Positions 47,137 to 57,454 are shown, numbered from the stretch's first letter. The stretch: DNA of 64,000 nucleotides from Dolichospermum sp. FACHB-1091 (GCF_014697585.1 NZ_JACJSB010000016.1:46423-110422), one strand, 5' to 3'. Numbers and translations are program-made. Notes: generated by a model not told the origin, from the letters alone.

Positions 47137-48633
47137 ATGAACAAAACTTGGTTTCGATTGGGAATTATCGGCATATTTATCTTTTCATTCAGCTTACGTT
47201 TTTGGGGATTAAGCCGATTTAATACTTTAGTATTTGATGAAGTGTACTTTGCCAAATTTGGTAATAACTATCTGACCCACACACCATTTTTTAATGCTCA
47301 CCCTCCCCTCAGTCAATATTTGATTGGCTTGGGTATTTGGATTAGTCATCATATTCCCATAGGCCGAGAAACTGATGTCAATAGTCTTACAGGTTCTTTA
47401 TTATCCCCTGGGAGTTATCGCTGGTTAAATGCTCTGACAGGTTCATTTATTCCTGTAGTCGTGACTTTATTAACTTATCAAGTAAGTTATCGTTATCGTT
47501 TGGCTTTATTGGCAGGATTTTTCACAGCTTGTGACGGATTATTTTTAGTAGAATCTCGTTATGCTTTAAGTAATATATATATAGTTATTTTTGGTTTATT
47601 AGGACAATGGTTATTATTATTAGCATTGCAGAAGCAAAAACAAAAACGTGGGTTTTGGTTGCTGCTTTCTGGGATAAGTTTTGGTGCTTGCGTAGGAACT
47701 AAATGGAATGGTTTGTGGTTTCTTGGAGGTGCTTATAGTTTATGGATAGCAGTTTGGATAATTCAATACCTACAGTCTTTTGATTCTACATCTCGTACCC
47801 CATTATTTCCTTATTTACACTTTTTTCAAAACTCCCATAATTCCCAGATTATTACTAGAAAAACACCATTACAAAACCTGACAGAAATAAATATTTGGCA
47901 GATGTTTTCCTATTTAGGAATTATTCCCGCAGTTGTTTATAGTTTGATTTGGATTCCTCATCTCCAACTTGATCAAAGATATGGATTTATTGAAGTTCAT
48001 AAACAAATTTTACAATTTCATCTGCAATTAGGTGGTAATAGTCCTAACATTCATCCTTATTGTGCTGCATGGTATAAATGGCCATTATTAACCCGGCCAA
48101 TGGCTTATTATTATCAAACTGCTCAAAGTATTCATGATCCCTTACCTGTATTTGGACCACCTTTACCTGATGGTACTGGTAAGATAATTTATGATGTTCA
48201 TGCTATGGGTAATCCATTTTTATGGTGGTTTGGTTTAGCTGCTATGATATTTTTAATTGGTATGGTGATCATCAACATGACTATGCCAGGAATAGAAAAA
48301 AAGCTAGTATTTATCCCGAAAAATCTCAGCATTGATACTTGGATTGGTCTATTTTTAATTATAAATTATGGAGCTAATTTGCTCCCTTGGGTAAAGGTAA
48401 CAAGATGTACTTTTATCTATCATTATATGTGTGCCGTAATCTTTACATTCATAGCCATTGCTTGGTTTGTAGACCAATGTTTACTCAGTTATTATCGCAC
48501 ATTGCGGTTTTTAGGTGTAACTATAACTTTTATAATTATAGCGGCCTTCATTTTCTGGATACCTATTTATCTAGGTTTACCCCTCTCTCCTGATGATTAT
48601 AGAATGCGGATGTGGTTTAATTCTTGGATTTGA
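47137..48633 (+). CDS. Protein O-mannosyltransferase homologue (GT39/PMT)
   Basis: A 498-residue protein with about ten membrane segments. The first loop has the acidic pair and following motif FDEVYFAKFGNNYL with NAHPPLSQYL, which is characteristic of protein mannosyltransferases and the ArnT fold. It would move mannose (or a related sugar) from a lipid carrier to proteins on the outer face of the membrane. It is not in an obvious operon. Confidence 0.88.
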   Translation: MNKTWFRLGIIGIFIFSFSLRFWGLSRFNTLVFDEVYFAKFGNNYLTHTPFFNAHPPLSQYLIGLGIWISHHIPIGRETDVNSLTGSLLSPGSYRWLNALTGSFIPVVVTLLTYQVSYRYRLALLAGFFTACDGLFLVESRYALSNIYIVIFGLLGQWLLLLALQKQKQKRGFWLLLSGISFGACVGTKWNGLWFLGGAYSLWIAVWIIQYLQSFDSTSRTPLFPYLHFFQNSHNSQIITRKTPLQNLTEINIWQMFSYLGIIPAVVYSLIWIPHLQLDQRYGFIEVHKQILQFHLQLGGNSPNIHPYCAAWYKWPLLTRPMAYYYQTAQSIHDPLPVFGPPLPDGTGKIIYDVHAMGNPFLWWFGLAAMIFLIGMVIINMTMPGIEKKLVFIPKNLSIDTWIGLFLIINYGANLLPWVKVTRCTFIYHYMCAVIFTFIAIAWFVDQCLLSYYRTLRFLGVTITFIIIAAFIFWIPIYLGLPLSPDDYRMRMWFNSWI

Positions 48634-49099
48634 TAGAAATACCTAATAAGTCAAGTTGCTAGTTATCTATTTGAGGCTGGTAATGGGTAATTGGTGAGTA
48701 ATTTTCTGTTTTCATCCTGTTGATTCTTTAGTCTTGGATATTATCTCGACCTTGCTCGATAACCACCTGATTATGACATTTTCCCTAACTAGCAACTTAC
48801 GTTAATATGAATTTTATCTGGGTTTATCTGTAGTCAATTATTCTGGCAATATTATTCTATTTGGTATTGCTTAATATAAATATACAAAGACTGTAGCTTT
48901 GATCAGCTTAACTTTTACATTTCTTATCTATATATTAGGTGACAAACAGTTAAATTGTGTAAGAATAGAGGTCAAGAGCGATTGTACCTATCAACAGTAC
49001 CACTGTCAAAGGTACTAAATTAAAAAAATTTTTATAGGTGTGGGGAATTTAGATGCAATCTACATATTTTATACTCCAAAATCATGGAAGGAAGGATTT
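48634..49099. other. Spacer before the phytochrome gene
   Basis: It holds one heptamer run near 48675 (GGTAATGGGTAATTGGT). The rest is AT-rich and no gene is seen. The promoter of the phytochrome operon is presumably here. Confidence 0.5.
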
Positions 49100-51364
49100 A
49101 TGGATATCAATGTTAAGCAACAGCATATTAATATCACAAGCTTAAAAGAAGCGCAAATACATTTGATTAGTGAAATTCAACCCCATGGGATTTTGTTAGT
49201 CTTACAAGAGCCAGATTTACAAATATTACAAATTAGTGAAAATACTTTTAATACTTTTGGCATATCCCCAGAAGATATGGTACAAGAGGAATTAGAAGAT
49301 TTACTAGATCCTTACCAAATACAGAAAATCAAATTTTGGTTATCAGAAGAAAATCTAGATTTTATTAACCCTACAAAAATTTGGATCAGGAAACAAGGAG
49401 ATGAATATACAATATTTGATGCTACTTTTTATCGAAATTCTCAAGGGTTTTTAATCTTAGAATTAGAACCTACAGCATCTCAAGAGAATATTCCCTTTTT
49501 AAGTTTTTATCATTTAGCTCAAGCCTCAATTAATCGCTTAGAAAAAACTAAAAGCCTCCGTGATTTTAGTCAAATTATTGTTCAAGAAATCCGCAAAATC
49601 ACCGGATTTGACAGAGTAATGTTATATAAATTCTGTGATGATGGACATGGTTCTGTAATTGCTGAAGAAAAAATAGATAGTTTAGAGTCTTATTTAGGAT
49701 TACATTATCCAGAATCAGATATTCCTCAGCCAGCACGACAATTATTTCTCGAAAATTCCGTTAGAGTTATTCCCGATACAAACGTTCAATCATCAGTAGA
49801 AATTTTCCCAAAAATTAACCCAGTTAGCGGAAAACCCATTGATTTAACTAATTCCACTCTCAGAAGTGCCGCACCATGTCATATAGAATATTTACATAAT
49901 ATGGGCGTAGGTGCATCTTTGACAATCTCCTTAATTAAGGATCACAAACTTTGGGGTTTAATTGCTTGTCATCATCAATCACCCAAATATATTTCCTACG
50001 AAATACGGAAAGCTTGTGAATTTTTAGGAAGAATTATATTTTCAGAAATTTCTGGCAAAGAAGAAACAGAAGATTACAAATATCAGATAAATTTGAAACA
50101 AGTTCAATCCCAATTGGTTGAATATATGTCTCAAGAACAGAACTTTATTGATGGTTTAGTCAAAAATCAAATAAATCTGCTAGATTTAACTAATGCAGGG
50201 GGAGCAGCAGTTTATTTTGGCGGAAAATATACTCTAATTGGTAATACTCCTCCAGCAGAAGAACTGAATTTTTTAGTAGCATGGCTGAAAAATAATGTCA
50301 AAGATGAGGTATTTTCCACAAATTCCTTAGCTGAGATCTATCCAGATGCGATTAGCTTGAAAAACGTCGCTAGTGGGTTATTAGCTATTCCCATTTCTCA
50401 GAAAAATTATCTATTGTGGTTTCGACCAGAAATGATTCAAACTGTAAATTGGGGTGGTAATCCCCATCAAGCTTTTTCAGTTGATGAATCTGAGGGAAAT
50501 GTCCGGTTGTGTCCGCGTAAATCATTTGATTTATGGAAAGAAATAGTTCAATTAACATCTTTACCCTGGCAAAATGTAGAAATTAAAGCTGCATTGGAAT
50601 TACGAAAATCCATCATCAATATTGTTCTCCGTCAAGCTGATGAATTAGCCCAATTAGCTGAAAATTTACAACGTTCTAATGCAGAATTGAGAAAATTTGC
50701 CTATGTCGCTTCCCATGATTTGCAAGAACCATTAAATCAAGTAGCCAATTATGTGCAACTTTTGGAAATGCGCTATGCAGCAACAATAGACGCAGATGCA
50801 AAGGAGTTTATTGGTTATGTTGTCGAAGGAGTAAGTTTAATGCAGACCTTAATTGATGACGTACTCGCATACTCCCAGGTAGATACATTAGGAATTGCTT
50901 TTCAAGTTACCGAGGTAGAAACTGCTGTAAATCGGGCTTTGAAGAATTTACGTCAACGGATTAGGGAAACTGGTGCAATCATTACCCATGATCCCTTACC
51001 CACGGTCATGGCCGATGAAACACAATTAATCCAGCTATTTTTAAACCTCATTGGTAACGCTATTAAATTCCACAGTAGTCAACCACCAAAAATTCATATT
51101 GGTGCGGAAAGATTAGAAGATGAATGGTTATTCTCAATTCAGGATAACGGCATTGGTCTAGATCCGCAATTTAGCGATCGCATTTTTATCATCTTTCAAC
51201 GTTTACACACTAGAAATGAATATCCCGGTACAGGAATGGGTTTAGCTATTTGTAAAAAAATCATTGAATGTCATCGAGGAAGAATTTGGGTAGAATCACA
51301 ACTTGGTCAAGGTGCAACTTTTTACTTTACAATTCCCGTTAGAGGTTGTGATCGTGAGCGTTAA
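49100..51364 (+). CDS. Cph1-type phytochrome histidine kinase
   Basis: A 754-residue red/far-red light sensor with PAS (about 20-110), GAF (130-310), PHY (320-500), HisKA (530-600) and HATPase (640-750) domains. Bilin attachment is likely at Cys260 in PCHIEYLHNMGVGASL, matching Cph1 Cys-His order, and the PESDIPQPARQLF motif is the GAF signature. His539 in VASHDLQEPL is the phosphoryl site. ATG 49100 with AAGGA upstream was preferred to GTG 49040. The response regulator follows with an 11-base overlap, so the pair is a phototransduction unit. Confidence 0.93.
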   Translation: MDINVKQQHINITSLKEAQIHLISEIQPHGILLVLQEPDLQILQISENTFNTFGISPEDMVQEELEDLLDPYQIQKIKFWLSEENLDFINPTKIWIRKQGDEYTIFDATFYRNSQGFLILELEPTASQENIPFLSFYHLAQASINRLEKTKSLRDFSQIIVQEIRKITGFDRVMLYKFCDDGHGSVIAEEKIDSLESYLGLHYPESDIPQPARQLFLENSVRVIPDTNVQSSVEIFPKINPVSGKPIDLTNSTLRSAAPCHIEYLHNMGVGASLTISLIKDHKLWGLIACHHQSPKYISYEIRKACEFLGRIIFSEISGKEETEDYKYQINLKQVQSQLVEYMSQEQNFIDGLVKNQINLLDLTNAGGAAVYFGGKYTLIGNTPPAEELNFLVAWLKNNVKDEVFSTNSLAEIYPDAISLKNVASGLLAIPISQKNYLLWFRPEMIQTVNWGGNPHQAFSVDESEGNVRLCPRKSFDLWKEIVQLTSLPWQNVEIKAALELRKSIINIVLRQADELAQLAENLQRSNAELRKFAYVASHDLQEPLNQVANYVQLLEMRYAATIDADAKEFIGYVVEGVSLMQTLIDDVLAYSQVDTLGIAFQVTEVETAVNRALKNLRQRIRETGAIITHDPLPTVMADETQLIQLFLNLIGNAIKFHSSQPPKIHIGAERLEDEWLFSIQDNGIGLDPQFSDRIFIIFQRLHTRNEYPGTGMGLAICKKIIECHRGRIWVESQLGQGATFYFTIPVRGCDRER

Positions 51365-51800
51365 AATGGCAGAAACACACAAAATAATCTTTTTAGTGGA
51401 GGACAATAAAGCTGATGTTCGTCTCATTCAAGAAGCATTAAAAACCAGTTCATTACCTCACCAAGTAGTTACAGTTAGAGATGGTGTAGAAGCTATAAAT
51501 TATCTCCGTCAAGAAGGAGAATATGCTAACACACAACGACCTGATTTAATTTTATTAGATTTGAATTTACCCAGAAAAGATGGGAGAGAAGTATTAGCAG
51601 AAATTAAATCTGATCCTCGACTAAGACGCATTCCTGTCATAGTATTAACCACTTCAAAAAATGAAGATGACATTTTCGATAGTTACGACTTACACGCTAA
51701 CTGCTATATTACCAAACCTCGTAATCTGAGTGAGCTATTCCAAATCATCCAGAGTATTGAGGGATTTTGGTTTTCTACCGCGACTTTACCATTAGAATAA
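51354..51800 (+). CDS. Rcp1-type response regulator
   Basis: A 148-residue single-domain receiver. The acidic pocket FLVEDNKAD and the phosphoacceptor Asp in LILLDLNLPRKDG are seen, along with the conserved VLTTSKNEDD (Thr/Ser) and YITKPRNL (Lys). This is the form encoded after cyanobacterial phytochromes. Start GTG 51354 has AGAGG eight bases before it; ATG 51366 is the alternative. It receives the phosphate from the phytochrome kinase. Confidence 0.92.
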   Translation: MSVKMAETHKIIFLVEDNKADVRLIQEALKTSSLPHQVVTVRDGVEAINYLRQEGEYANTQRPDLILLDLNLPRKDGREVLAEIKSDPRLRRIPVIVLTTSKNEDDIFDSYDLHANCYITKPRNLSELFQIIQSIEGFWFSTATLPLE

Positions 51801-51955
51801 AACTATAGCAGGAGTCAGGAATAAAAGTCTTTTGCTATATGGCTTTTACCGGAAATTTTGTATATCCGTTGCATAAAGCTATATTTGATATATCCTTGAA
51901 AACTCATCTAATAAAAGTTTATTTTACTCAGAACTCATCAGAGTCAAACCAGAAA

Positions 51956-53116
51956 ATGATTACTACAACTTCCACACTAAAAATCCTATTAATTGAAGAT
52001 AACTTAGCAGAAGCTAGGTTATTACAAGAGTTTATTAAACTGACAAAATCTCAAAATTTCAGTTTAGTTCATGTTCAAAAACTCCAGGAGGGAATCAACA
52101 AATTAAACAACGAAAAATACGACGTAATTTTGTTAGATCTAACTCTTCCCGATAGTCAAGGATTATCTTCCATACCCCAGTTACTCCAGCAAAATCCTAG
52201 TATTCCCATCATAGTTCTGACTAACACAAATGATGAAGAATTAGCCATTGAAGCAGTGAAACAGGGAGCGCAGGATTATCTAGTGAAAAGGCACGTTAAT
52301 CCAGATATATTGGTGCGTTCCTGTAGATATGCTATAGAACGTAAAAAATTTTTAGAACAATTACATGAAGTTAATCAAACATTAGCAAATCAAGTTGAAG
52401 AAAGAACCACAGAACTTTTAAAATCCCAAGAAAGTAATCAGCTTAAATCTGAATTTGTTTCCATGCTTTCCCATGATATTCGTAATCCTTTAAATACGAT
52501 TCTCTTAGCGGCTCGATTACTACAAAAGCGTGATCAAGAATTAACAAATGATGGCAAAATAAATCATTTACAACTTATTAGTTCTGCGATTAAAAATGTC
52601 TACAATTTATTAGATGAAGCTTCAATAATTGGTAAATCTGATGCTGGTAAATTATGCTATCAACCACAGATACTCGATTTAGAAAAATTATGCTATGAAT
52701 TAGTAGAACAATCTCAATTATTGGCTCAAGAAAAACAGTTGAGTTTAATTTTTACCAGTTCTGAACACTGTTTTAAATTTTTGGGAGATGAAACATTATT
52801 AAAGCATATTGTCGGTAATTTACTCAATAATGCCATTAAATATTCAAGTCCCGGCGGTAGGATTTTATTGGAAATAATTAAACAGGAAAAATCTGTAATT
52901 TTGAGATTTCAAGATCGGGGAATTGGGATTACAGAATCAGACCAAAAACAAGTATTTCAAGCATTTCATCGAGGAGAAAATATAGGAATAATTCCTGGTA
53001 GTGGTTTAGGATTAACAATTGTCAAACAGTGCGTTGAAGTACACGGGGGTGAGATTACAGTTAATAGTCAAGTGGGAGTTGGTTCAACTTTTACGGTGAG
53101 TTTGCCAATAAAATAA
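51956..53116 (+). CDS. Response regulator-histidine kinase hybrid
   Basis: A 386-residue protein with an N-terminal receiver (LIEDNLAEARLLQE, phospho-Asp in VILLDLTLPDSQG near residue 60), a short coiled linker, then HisKA (SMLSHDIRNPLNTI, near residue 170) and HATPase (DETLLKHIVGNLLNNAIKYSS). It lies 155 bases after the Rcp1 gene and may take part in the same light relay. ATG 51956 was used; the longer frame to 51839 has no family likeness. Confidence 0.9.
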   Translation: MITTTSTLKILLIEDNLAEARLLQEFIKLTKSQNFSLVHVQKLQEGINKLNNEKYDVILLDLTLPDSQGLSSIPQLLQQNPSIPIIVLTNTNDEELAIEAVKQGAQDYLVKRHVNPDILVRSCRYAIERKKFLEQLHEVNQTLANQVEERTTELLKSQESNQLKSEFVSMLSHDIRNPLNTILLAARLLQKRDQELTNDGKINHLQLISSAIKNVYNLLDEASIIGKSDAGKLCYQPQILDLEKLCYELVEQSQLLAQEKQLSLIFTSSEHCFKFLGDETLLKHIVGNLLNNAIKYSSPGGRILLEIIKQEKSVILRFQDRGIGITESDQKQVFQAFHRGENIGIIPGSGLGLTIVKQCVEVHGGEITVNSQVGVGSTFTVSLPIK

Positions 53117-53236
53117 ATAGGAATTGTTGAATAAGTTGTCTGTGAGGGCAGGGAACTCTTAACAGGGAACAGGGAACAGTTTTAATTCAATGCTTACATT
53201 GTACAGCAAATTCAGTTTGAGTGAGTTACACTTGAT

Positions 53237-53253
53237 GCGGGCAAGATGCCCGC
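53237..53253. repeat. Hairpin element GCGGGCA-AGA-TGCCCGC
   Basis: A perfect seven-base stem around AGA, followed by ACCACA. Copies with the same loop lie at 27694-27706 and 57171-57183. Confidence 0.7.
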
Positions 53254-53307
53254 ACCACAAGAGTTTTATCATTAATATCTGTACTTCAGAATATCGGGAA
53301 CTGCTGT

Positions 53308-53330
53308 AAGATAGGCATTTTGCCTATCTT
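53308..53330. terminator. Hairpin between convergent genes
   Basis: AAGATAGGCA (53308-53317) and TGCCTATCTT (53321-53330) pair perfectly around TTT. It lies between the hybrid kinase and the convergent DUF3386 gene. AAAAACTTTT follows, so it may end the kinase transcript. Confidence 0.5.
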
Positions 53331-53354
53331 AAAAACTTTTAACGATTCAAAAAT

Positions 53355-53999
53355 CTAGCCTAACAACTCAATATTAGAAAAGATAAAATCTTGAATAGAA
53401 AGACTGTTGGCTATTTCCGTGCGAATTTCCCGACGGTTGAGAATGTAATAATTACCTACTTTTTCATATTCATCAGTAAAATCGCTTTTTCCGCCCTTTT
53501 GTGCGCCGGTTTCTGGGTCATGGTACACAGAATTATAAGTATGAGAAAGATATCCTGCCCCTGTATCATGACTGGTAAAGGTGTCAATAGTCACAAAAGT
53601 ACCGTGAATTAAACGGTGAACGTGGCAAACTTCATTGTTACGCACTTTGTATTTATCTCCTTCTGACTTACCACCAACAAAAATTTCTACCGCGCCAGTT
53701 GCATCCGTGCTACCATATCTAAAAGTATTTGCGCCGTGAGTTTGTGCAAAAGGACGACGCACACGGTGAACAGCGATTTCCCAGGCTTGACCGTGAATAG
53801 CTTTTTTAGCGGCTTCGTCCTCGACATTGAGAACTTCAGCTTTGAGACTGGCATCAATTCGGACTTGACCTGTGATCACTTGGCCATCATACTTATAAGT
53901 AATATCTGCGGTATAACCGGGGAAATTTTCATCCCAGGTATAACGGTTTTCGTAAGCAGCCTGAAAAAGTTCTTGAGCAGAGATTTGAGTGACTGTCAT
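53355..53999 (-). CDS. DUF3386 protein
   Basis: A 214-residue protein of the cyanobacterial family DUF3386, with the typical start ISAQELFQAAYENRYTWD and NFPGYTADITY. No membrane segment or signal is seen. Function is unknown. It is divergent from a LuxR-type regulator, the two starts being 91 bases apart, so that regulator could control it. Confidence 0.85.
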   Translation of the reverse strand: MTVTQISAQELFQAAYENRYTWDENFPGYTADITYKYDGQVITGQVRIDASLKAEVLNVEDEAAKKAIHGQAWEIAVHRVRRPFAQTHGANTFRYGSTDATGAVEIFVGGKSEGDKYKVRNNEVCHVHRLIHGTFVTIDTFTSHDTGAGYLSHTYNSVYHDPETGAQKGGKSDFTDEYEKVGNYYILNRREIRTEIANSLSIQDFIFSNIELLG

Positions 54000-54090
54000 G
54001 GGGAAAAATCCTCTATAGGAAGTGAAAATAGCATTTTATTCTTGCTGGTATTAGCATAGAAGTAATTATCAAGGTTCGCATAGTCCCCAA

Positions 54091-54768
54091 ATGGGTACAC
54101 TTATGGCTAAAACACTCCACGCCATTTTCCAGGCGATCGCTAATGTCCAAAATGAGCAAGAATTAAAACTAGCTTTAATGGATACCATTGGCGAACATTT
54201 TGCGGTTCAACATTGGGGTATTAATCTCCTAGATTACCAGTTAAATACTAAAATCAAAATTCCCGAAATTCCCGCTGTTTGCTTAGAAGCTAATCCCATT
54301 GGGCGTTATGTTATGGAACGTCACGCTCCCACCCATGAACAGTTAATTTTATCTCCTGAAGATTGGAAAAATTACTGTACTCGTCACGAGCACGTAATGA
54401 CTGGTCCGATAGTTTGTGATGGTCAATTAGTGGGGACTTTAAATTTTGCCCGTGACCCCGGAAATCTGCCTTTTGATAGTAATGATTTAGCTGATTTAAG
54501 TGCAGTTTGTCTGCATTTGTCGGCTAAAATTGCCACATTACGGGTACAATCAAAAACCTTTTTATCTGTGGATAATTGTCCCTTAACAGCGCGAGAATTA
54601 GAAATTGCCAAACTAGTAGCCCAAGGTTTCACTAATGGCGAAATTGCAGCTAAATTATGGATTACTCAAAATTCTGTTAAACAGGCTTTAAAAAGAATGT
54701 TCCGTAAATTAGAAGTTTCTACCCGTGCGGAAATGGTGGCCAAAATAGATCCCCAACTTCTTAAATAA
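54091..54768 (+). CDS. LuxR-family regulator with GAF-like sensor domain
   Basis: A 225-residue transcription factor. Residues 10-150 look like a GAF-type sensor (WGINLLDYQ ... GPIVCDGQLVGTLNFARD). The LuxR helix-turn-helix follows: LTARELEIAKLVAQGFTNGEIAAKLWITQNSVKQ. No receiver domain is present. The start may be ATG 54091 or 54103. It lies divergent to the DUF3386 gene, the most likely target by position. Confidence 0.85.
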   Translation: MGTLMAKTLHAIFQAIANVQNEQELKLALMDTIGEHFAVQHWGINLLDYQLNTKIKIPEIPAVCLEANPIGRYVMERHAPTHEQLILSPEDWKNYCTRHEHVMTGPIVCDGQLVGTLNFARDPGNLPFDSNDLADLSAVCLHLSAKIATLRVQSKTFLSVDNCPLTARELEIAKLVAQGFTNGEIAAKLWITQNSVKQALKRMFRKLEVSTRAEMVAKIDPQLLK

Positions 54769-54866
54769 TTATTAAATAAATTCGGAATCTATAAGGATTG
54801 AGAATCAAGTGAGTTGTATTCATATTAAGTGATCAATCAAATCTAATAGATATTAGTTATTTATTT

Positions 54867-55697
54867 ATGCACAAGTTATTATCTGGAGCTTTAAGCACAG
54901 AAAAATTAGTCGTAAAAATCAAAAATTTACATCCATCTTTAGTAGGATTAAAACTGGTACAGATGTCAGATTTTCATTATGCTGATGGTCTATTATCAGA
55001 GAAAATGTTAACAGAAGCGATCGCAATTAGTAATGCAGTCAAACCAGACCTAGTAATTTTAACTGGTGACTATGTGAACGCAAAAGCAAAACCAATTCAT
55101 CAATTAGCACCAAAACTGAAAAATCTCCAAAGTCGCCATGGTGTCTATGCTATTCTGGGAAATCATGATATAGCTTTTCCCAGTTCCAAACCAGAAATTA
55201 CAGCTGCTTTAACCAAGGTCGGGATTAAAGTTCTTTGGAATCAAATTGCTTACCCCTTGGGAAACAAATTACCCCTAGTCGGATTAGCAGATGTTTATTC
55301 ACGAGAATTTAACCCAGAACCAATCATGAACCAACTTGATTCTACTATACCTTGTATTGTCCTATCCCATAACCCAGATACAGCAGAAATACTGCAAAAA
55401 TGGCGAGTAGATTTACAATTATCTGGTCATACTCACGGGGGACAAATTGTTATTCCCGGTCTAGGACCAGCAATAATTTACTACACAAAAATATTGAAAA
55501 AAATCCCCAGAAAAATTAGCCGCAAACTACCATTTTTACGGAAAAGCAATTCCATATTACACCATTGGCAATGGTCAGAAGGTTTACATCAAATAGGAAA
55601 TAATCAATTATATGTAAATCGTGGTTTAGGAACTTATTTCCCAGGGCGGTTATTTTGTCCGCCAGAAGTTACTATTATTACCTTGGATGTCCCTTAA
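54867..55697 (+). CDS. Metallophosphoesterase
   Basis: A 276-residue calcineurin-like phosphoesterase, related to YaeI/YkuE. The metal-binding set is complete: DFHYADG (D-x-H), LTGDYV (G-D), LGNHD (G-N-H-D), SHNPD (His), and GHTHGGQ. A basic, hydrophobic N terminus could weakly contact the membrane. The natural substrate might be a phosphodiester such as a lipid or nucleotide. Confidence 0.88.
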   Translation: MHKLLSGALSTEKLVVKIKNLHPSLVGLKLVQMSDFHYADGLLSEKMLTEAIAISNAVKPDLVILTGDYVNAKAKPIHQLAPKLKNLQSRHGVYAILGNHDIAFPSSKPEITAALTKVGIKVLWNQIAYPLGNKLPLVGLADVYSREFNPEPIMNQLDSTIPCIVLSHNPDTAEILQKWRVDLQLSGHTHGGQIVIPGLGPAIIYYTKILKKIPRKISRKLPFLRKSNSILHHWQWSEGLHQIGNNQLYVNRGLGTYFPGRLFCPPEVTIITLDVP

Positions 55698-55944
55698 TCT
55701 ATTTCTGGCTTTGCGTCTTTGCTCCTTGGCGCGAAATAAAAACAATATATAGGACTTCTATTTGATTTTTGATAGCTTGCGTGGCGTAGCCATACAAGAC
55801 TCAGTAGATATCAATTCTGTCTTTCTTCCTGTGTTCCCTGTTCCCAGTTAAGAGTTCCCTGTTCCCTGACCACACAAATAAATTCAGTAATCAAACCGGA
55901 TTCCTATAGTACAATAGGGAATTAGCATCAATTTGTAATTTATT

Positions 55945-57015
55945 ATGTCTGCTACGCCCCTTGTATCTCAAGTAGATTCACCTAACTCCGTAAAATCTGA
56001 ACTTCTTCCTCCTCTCCTGGGCGCTTCGGTAACGGAGTTAACCGCTTGGGTACAGCAACAGGGACAGCCCAGTTATCGGGGTAAGCAATTGCATGATTGG
56101 ATATATAATAAGGGAGCGCGTTCCCTGGCTGATATTTCTGTATTTCCTAAAAATTGGCGTTCCCAAGTGGCAGATATTCCCATAGGCCGTTCTTCTCTAC
56201 ATTACCGCTCTGTGGCCCCTGATGATACGGTTAAATATCTGCTGAAATTGGCTGACGGGGAAATTGTGGAAACTGTGGGTATTCCCAGCGATAAACGCTT
56301 AACTGTCTGTGTTTCTACTCAAGTGGGTTGTCCCATGGGCTGCGATTTCTGCGCTACTGGTAAAGGTGGTTATAAGCGCAATCTGACCCGTGGGGAAATT
56401 GTTGATCAAGTTCTAACTGTTCAAGAAGATTTTCAAGAACGGGTTAGTAATGTGGTATTTATGGGCATGGGTGAACCGTTGTTAAATACGGAAAATGTAA
56501 TTTTAGCAATTAAATCTATTAATCAAGATGTGGGCATTGGTGCGCGATCGCTTACACTATCTACTGTAGGCATTCCCTCGCGTATTCGTCAAGTAGCCAC
56601 ACACCAATTACAAATTACCCTCGCTGTCAGTCTCCACGCACCTAACCAAGCATTACGGGAACAACTCATTCCCAGCGCCAAACCCTACCCCATAGAAGAC
56701 TTACTCGCAGAATGTCGAGAATATGTGGAAATAACCGGACGCAGAGTAACTTTTGAATATATTCTTCTGGCTGGAGTCAATGATTTACCTGAACACGCTT
56801 TAGAATTATCAAAACGGTTACGAGGCTTTCAAAGTCATGTGAATTTGATTCCTTATAATCCCATTCAAGAAGTAGATTATAAAAGACCCAACCGCGACAG
56901 AATAGAAGCTTTTGTTAACGTTCTTCAACAACAGAATACCGCCGTTAGTGTGCGTTATTCTCGTGGTTTAGAAGCTGACGCTGCTTGTGGACAATTGAGA
57001 ACAATTAAAAGGTAA
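55945..57015 (+). CDS. rlmN: 23S rRNA/tRNA adenine-2 methyltransferase
   Basis: A 356-residue radical SAM enzyme. The iron-sulfur motif is in [15 protein letters not shown] (C-x3-C-x2-C, near residue 128). [11 protein letters not shown] and the final cysteine in DAACGQLR near residue 349 are conserved in RlmN. It methylates A2503 of 23S rRNA and A37 of some tRNAs. Its start has no strong ribosome site, which is common in this group. Confidence 0.94.
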   Translation: MSATPLVSQVDSPNSVKSELLPPLLGASVTELTAWVQQQGQPSYRGKQLHDWIYNKGARSLADISVFPKNWRSQVADIPIGRSSLHYRSVAPDDTVKYLLKLADGEIVETVGIPSDKRLTVCVSTQVGCPMGCDFCATGKGGYKRNLTRGEIVDQVLTVQEDFQERVSNVVFMGMGEPLLNTENVILAIKSINQDVGIGARSLTLSTVGIPSRIRQVATHQLQITLAVSLHAPNQALREQLIPSAKPYPIEDLLAECREYVEITGRRVTFEYILLAGVNDLPEHALELSKRLRGFQSHVNLIPYNPIQEVDYKRPNRDRIEAFVNVLQQQNTAVSVRYSRGLEADAACGQLRTIKR

Positions 57016-57023
57016 TATCATGT

Positions 57024-57102
57024 CTGTTCAGGCTGGTAATGGGTAATGGGTAATGGGTAATTGGGAAAAGGCAATACAATGATGAACTATATCGTCAGTG
57101 AT
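57024..57102. repeat. 79-bp dispersed repeat, copy 1
   Basis: It starts with CTGTTCAGGCTGG and contains several GGTAATG heptamers, then GGGAAAAGGCAATAC and ACTATATCGTCAGTGAT. Copy 2 at 58723-58794 is nearly identical but shorter by one heptamer. Confidence 0.75.
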
Positions 57103-57170
57103 TGAGCGGACATGATAAGCTGTTACGCACCTGAATTGTATAATCCTAAAATGGTTAAATCTTGTGGGGT

Positions 57171-57183
57171 GGGCATCTTGCCC
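57171..57183. repeat. Hairpin element GGGCA-TCT-TGCCC
   Basis: The reverse complement of GGGCAAGATGCCC. It lies in the spacer after rlmN. Confidence 0.6.
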
Positions 57184-57274
57184 GCCAGACTTATACAAAT
57201 TAAATACACAACAGCTTATAATTTATCATTAAAATTGTCAAAAATTGTCATTAAAATTGTGAGAAAATTGTCAA

Positions 57275-57454
57275 TTATTTCTTAGCATAAATACCTGGTG
57301 CATAAGCCTCAATGACTTTACCAGTGCGAGTGCAAGTTATCATCAGGTAGTCGCAACTAGGGCATTGTGTCCGCGTAATTTGACTATCAGCAATATAGTG
57401 ACGTTCAGCCGCACTACCGCAATTTGGGCAATGAATCTTTTGTGATACTTGCAT
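57275..57454 (-). CDS. Small zinc-ribbon protein
   Basis: A 59-residue protein with two CxxC knuckles, HCPNCGSA (near residue 10) and QCPSCDY (near residue 32), forming a zinc ribbon. In cyanobacteria small proteins of this type are sometimes labelled PriA-related, but there is no helicase domain here. ATG 57454 is used because it matches the start of the ribbon and AGGG lies upstream. A Fur-family box lies about 106 bases upstream (57561-57575). Confidence 0.75.
   Translation of the reverse strand: MQVSQKIHCPNCGSAAERHYIADSQITRTQCPSCDYLMITCTRTGKVIEAYAPGIYAKK

Noticed and set aside
53391..54059. Plus-strand frames opposite the DUF3386 gene
   Set aside because: They are shadows of the DUF3386 coding strand with no motifs.
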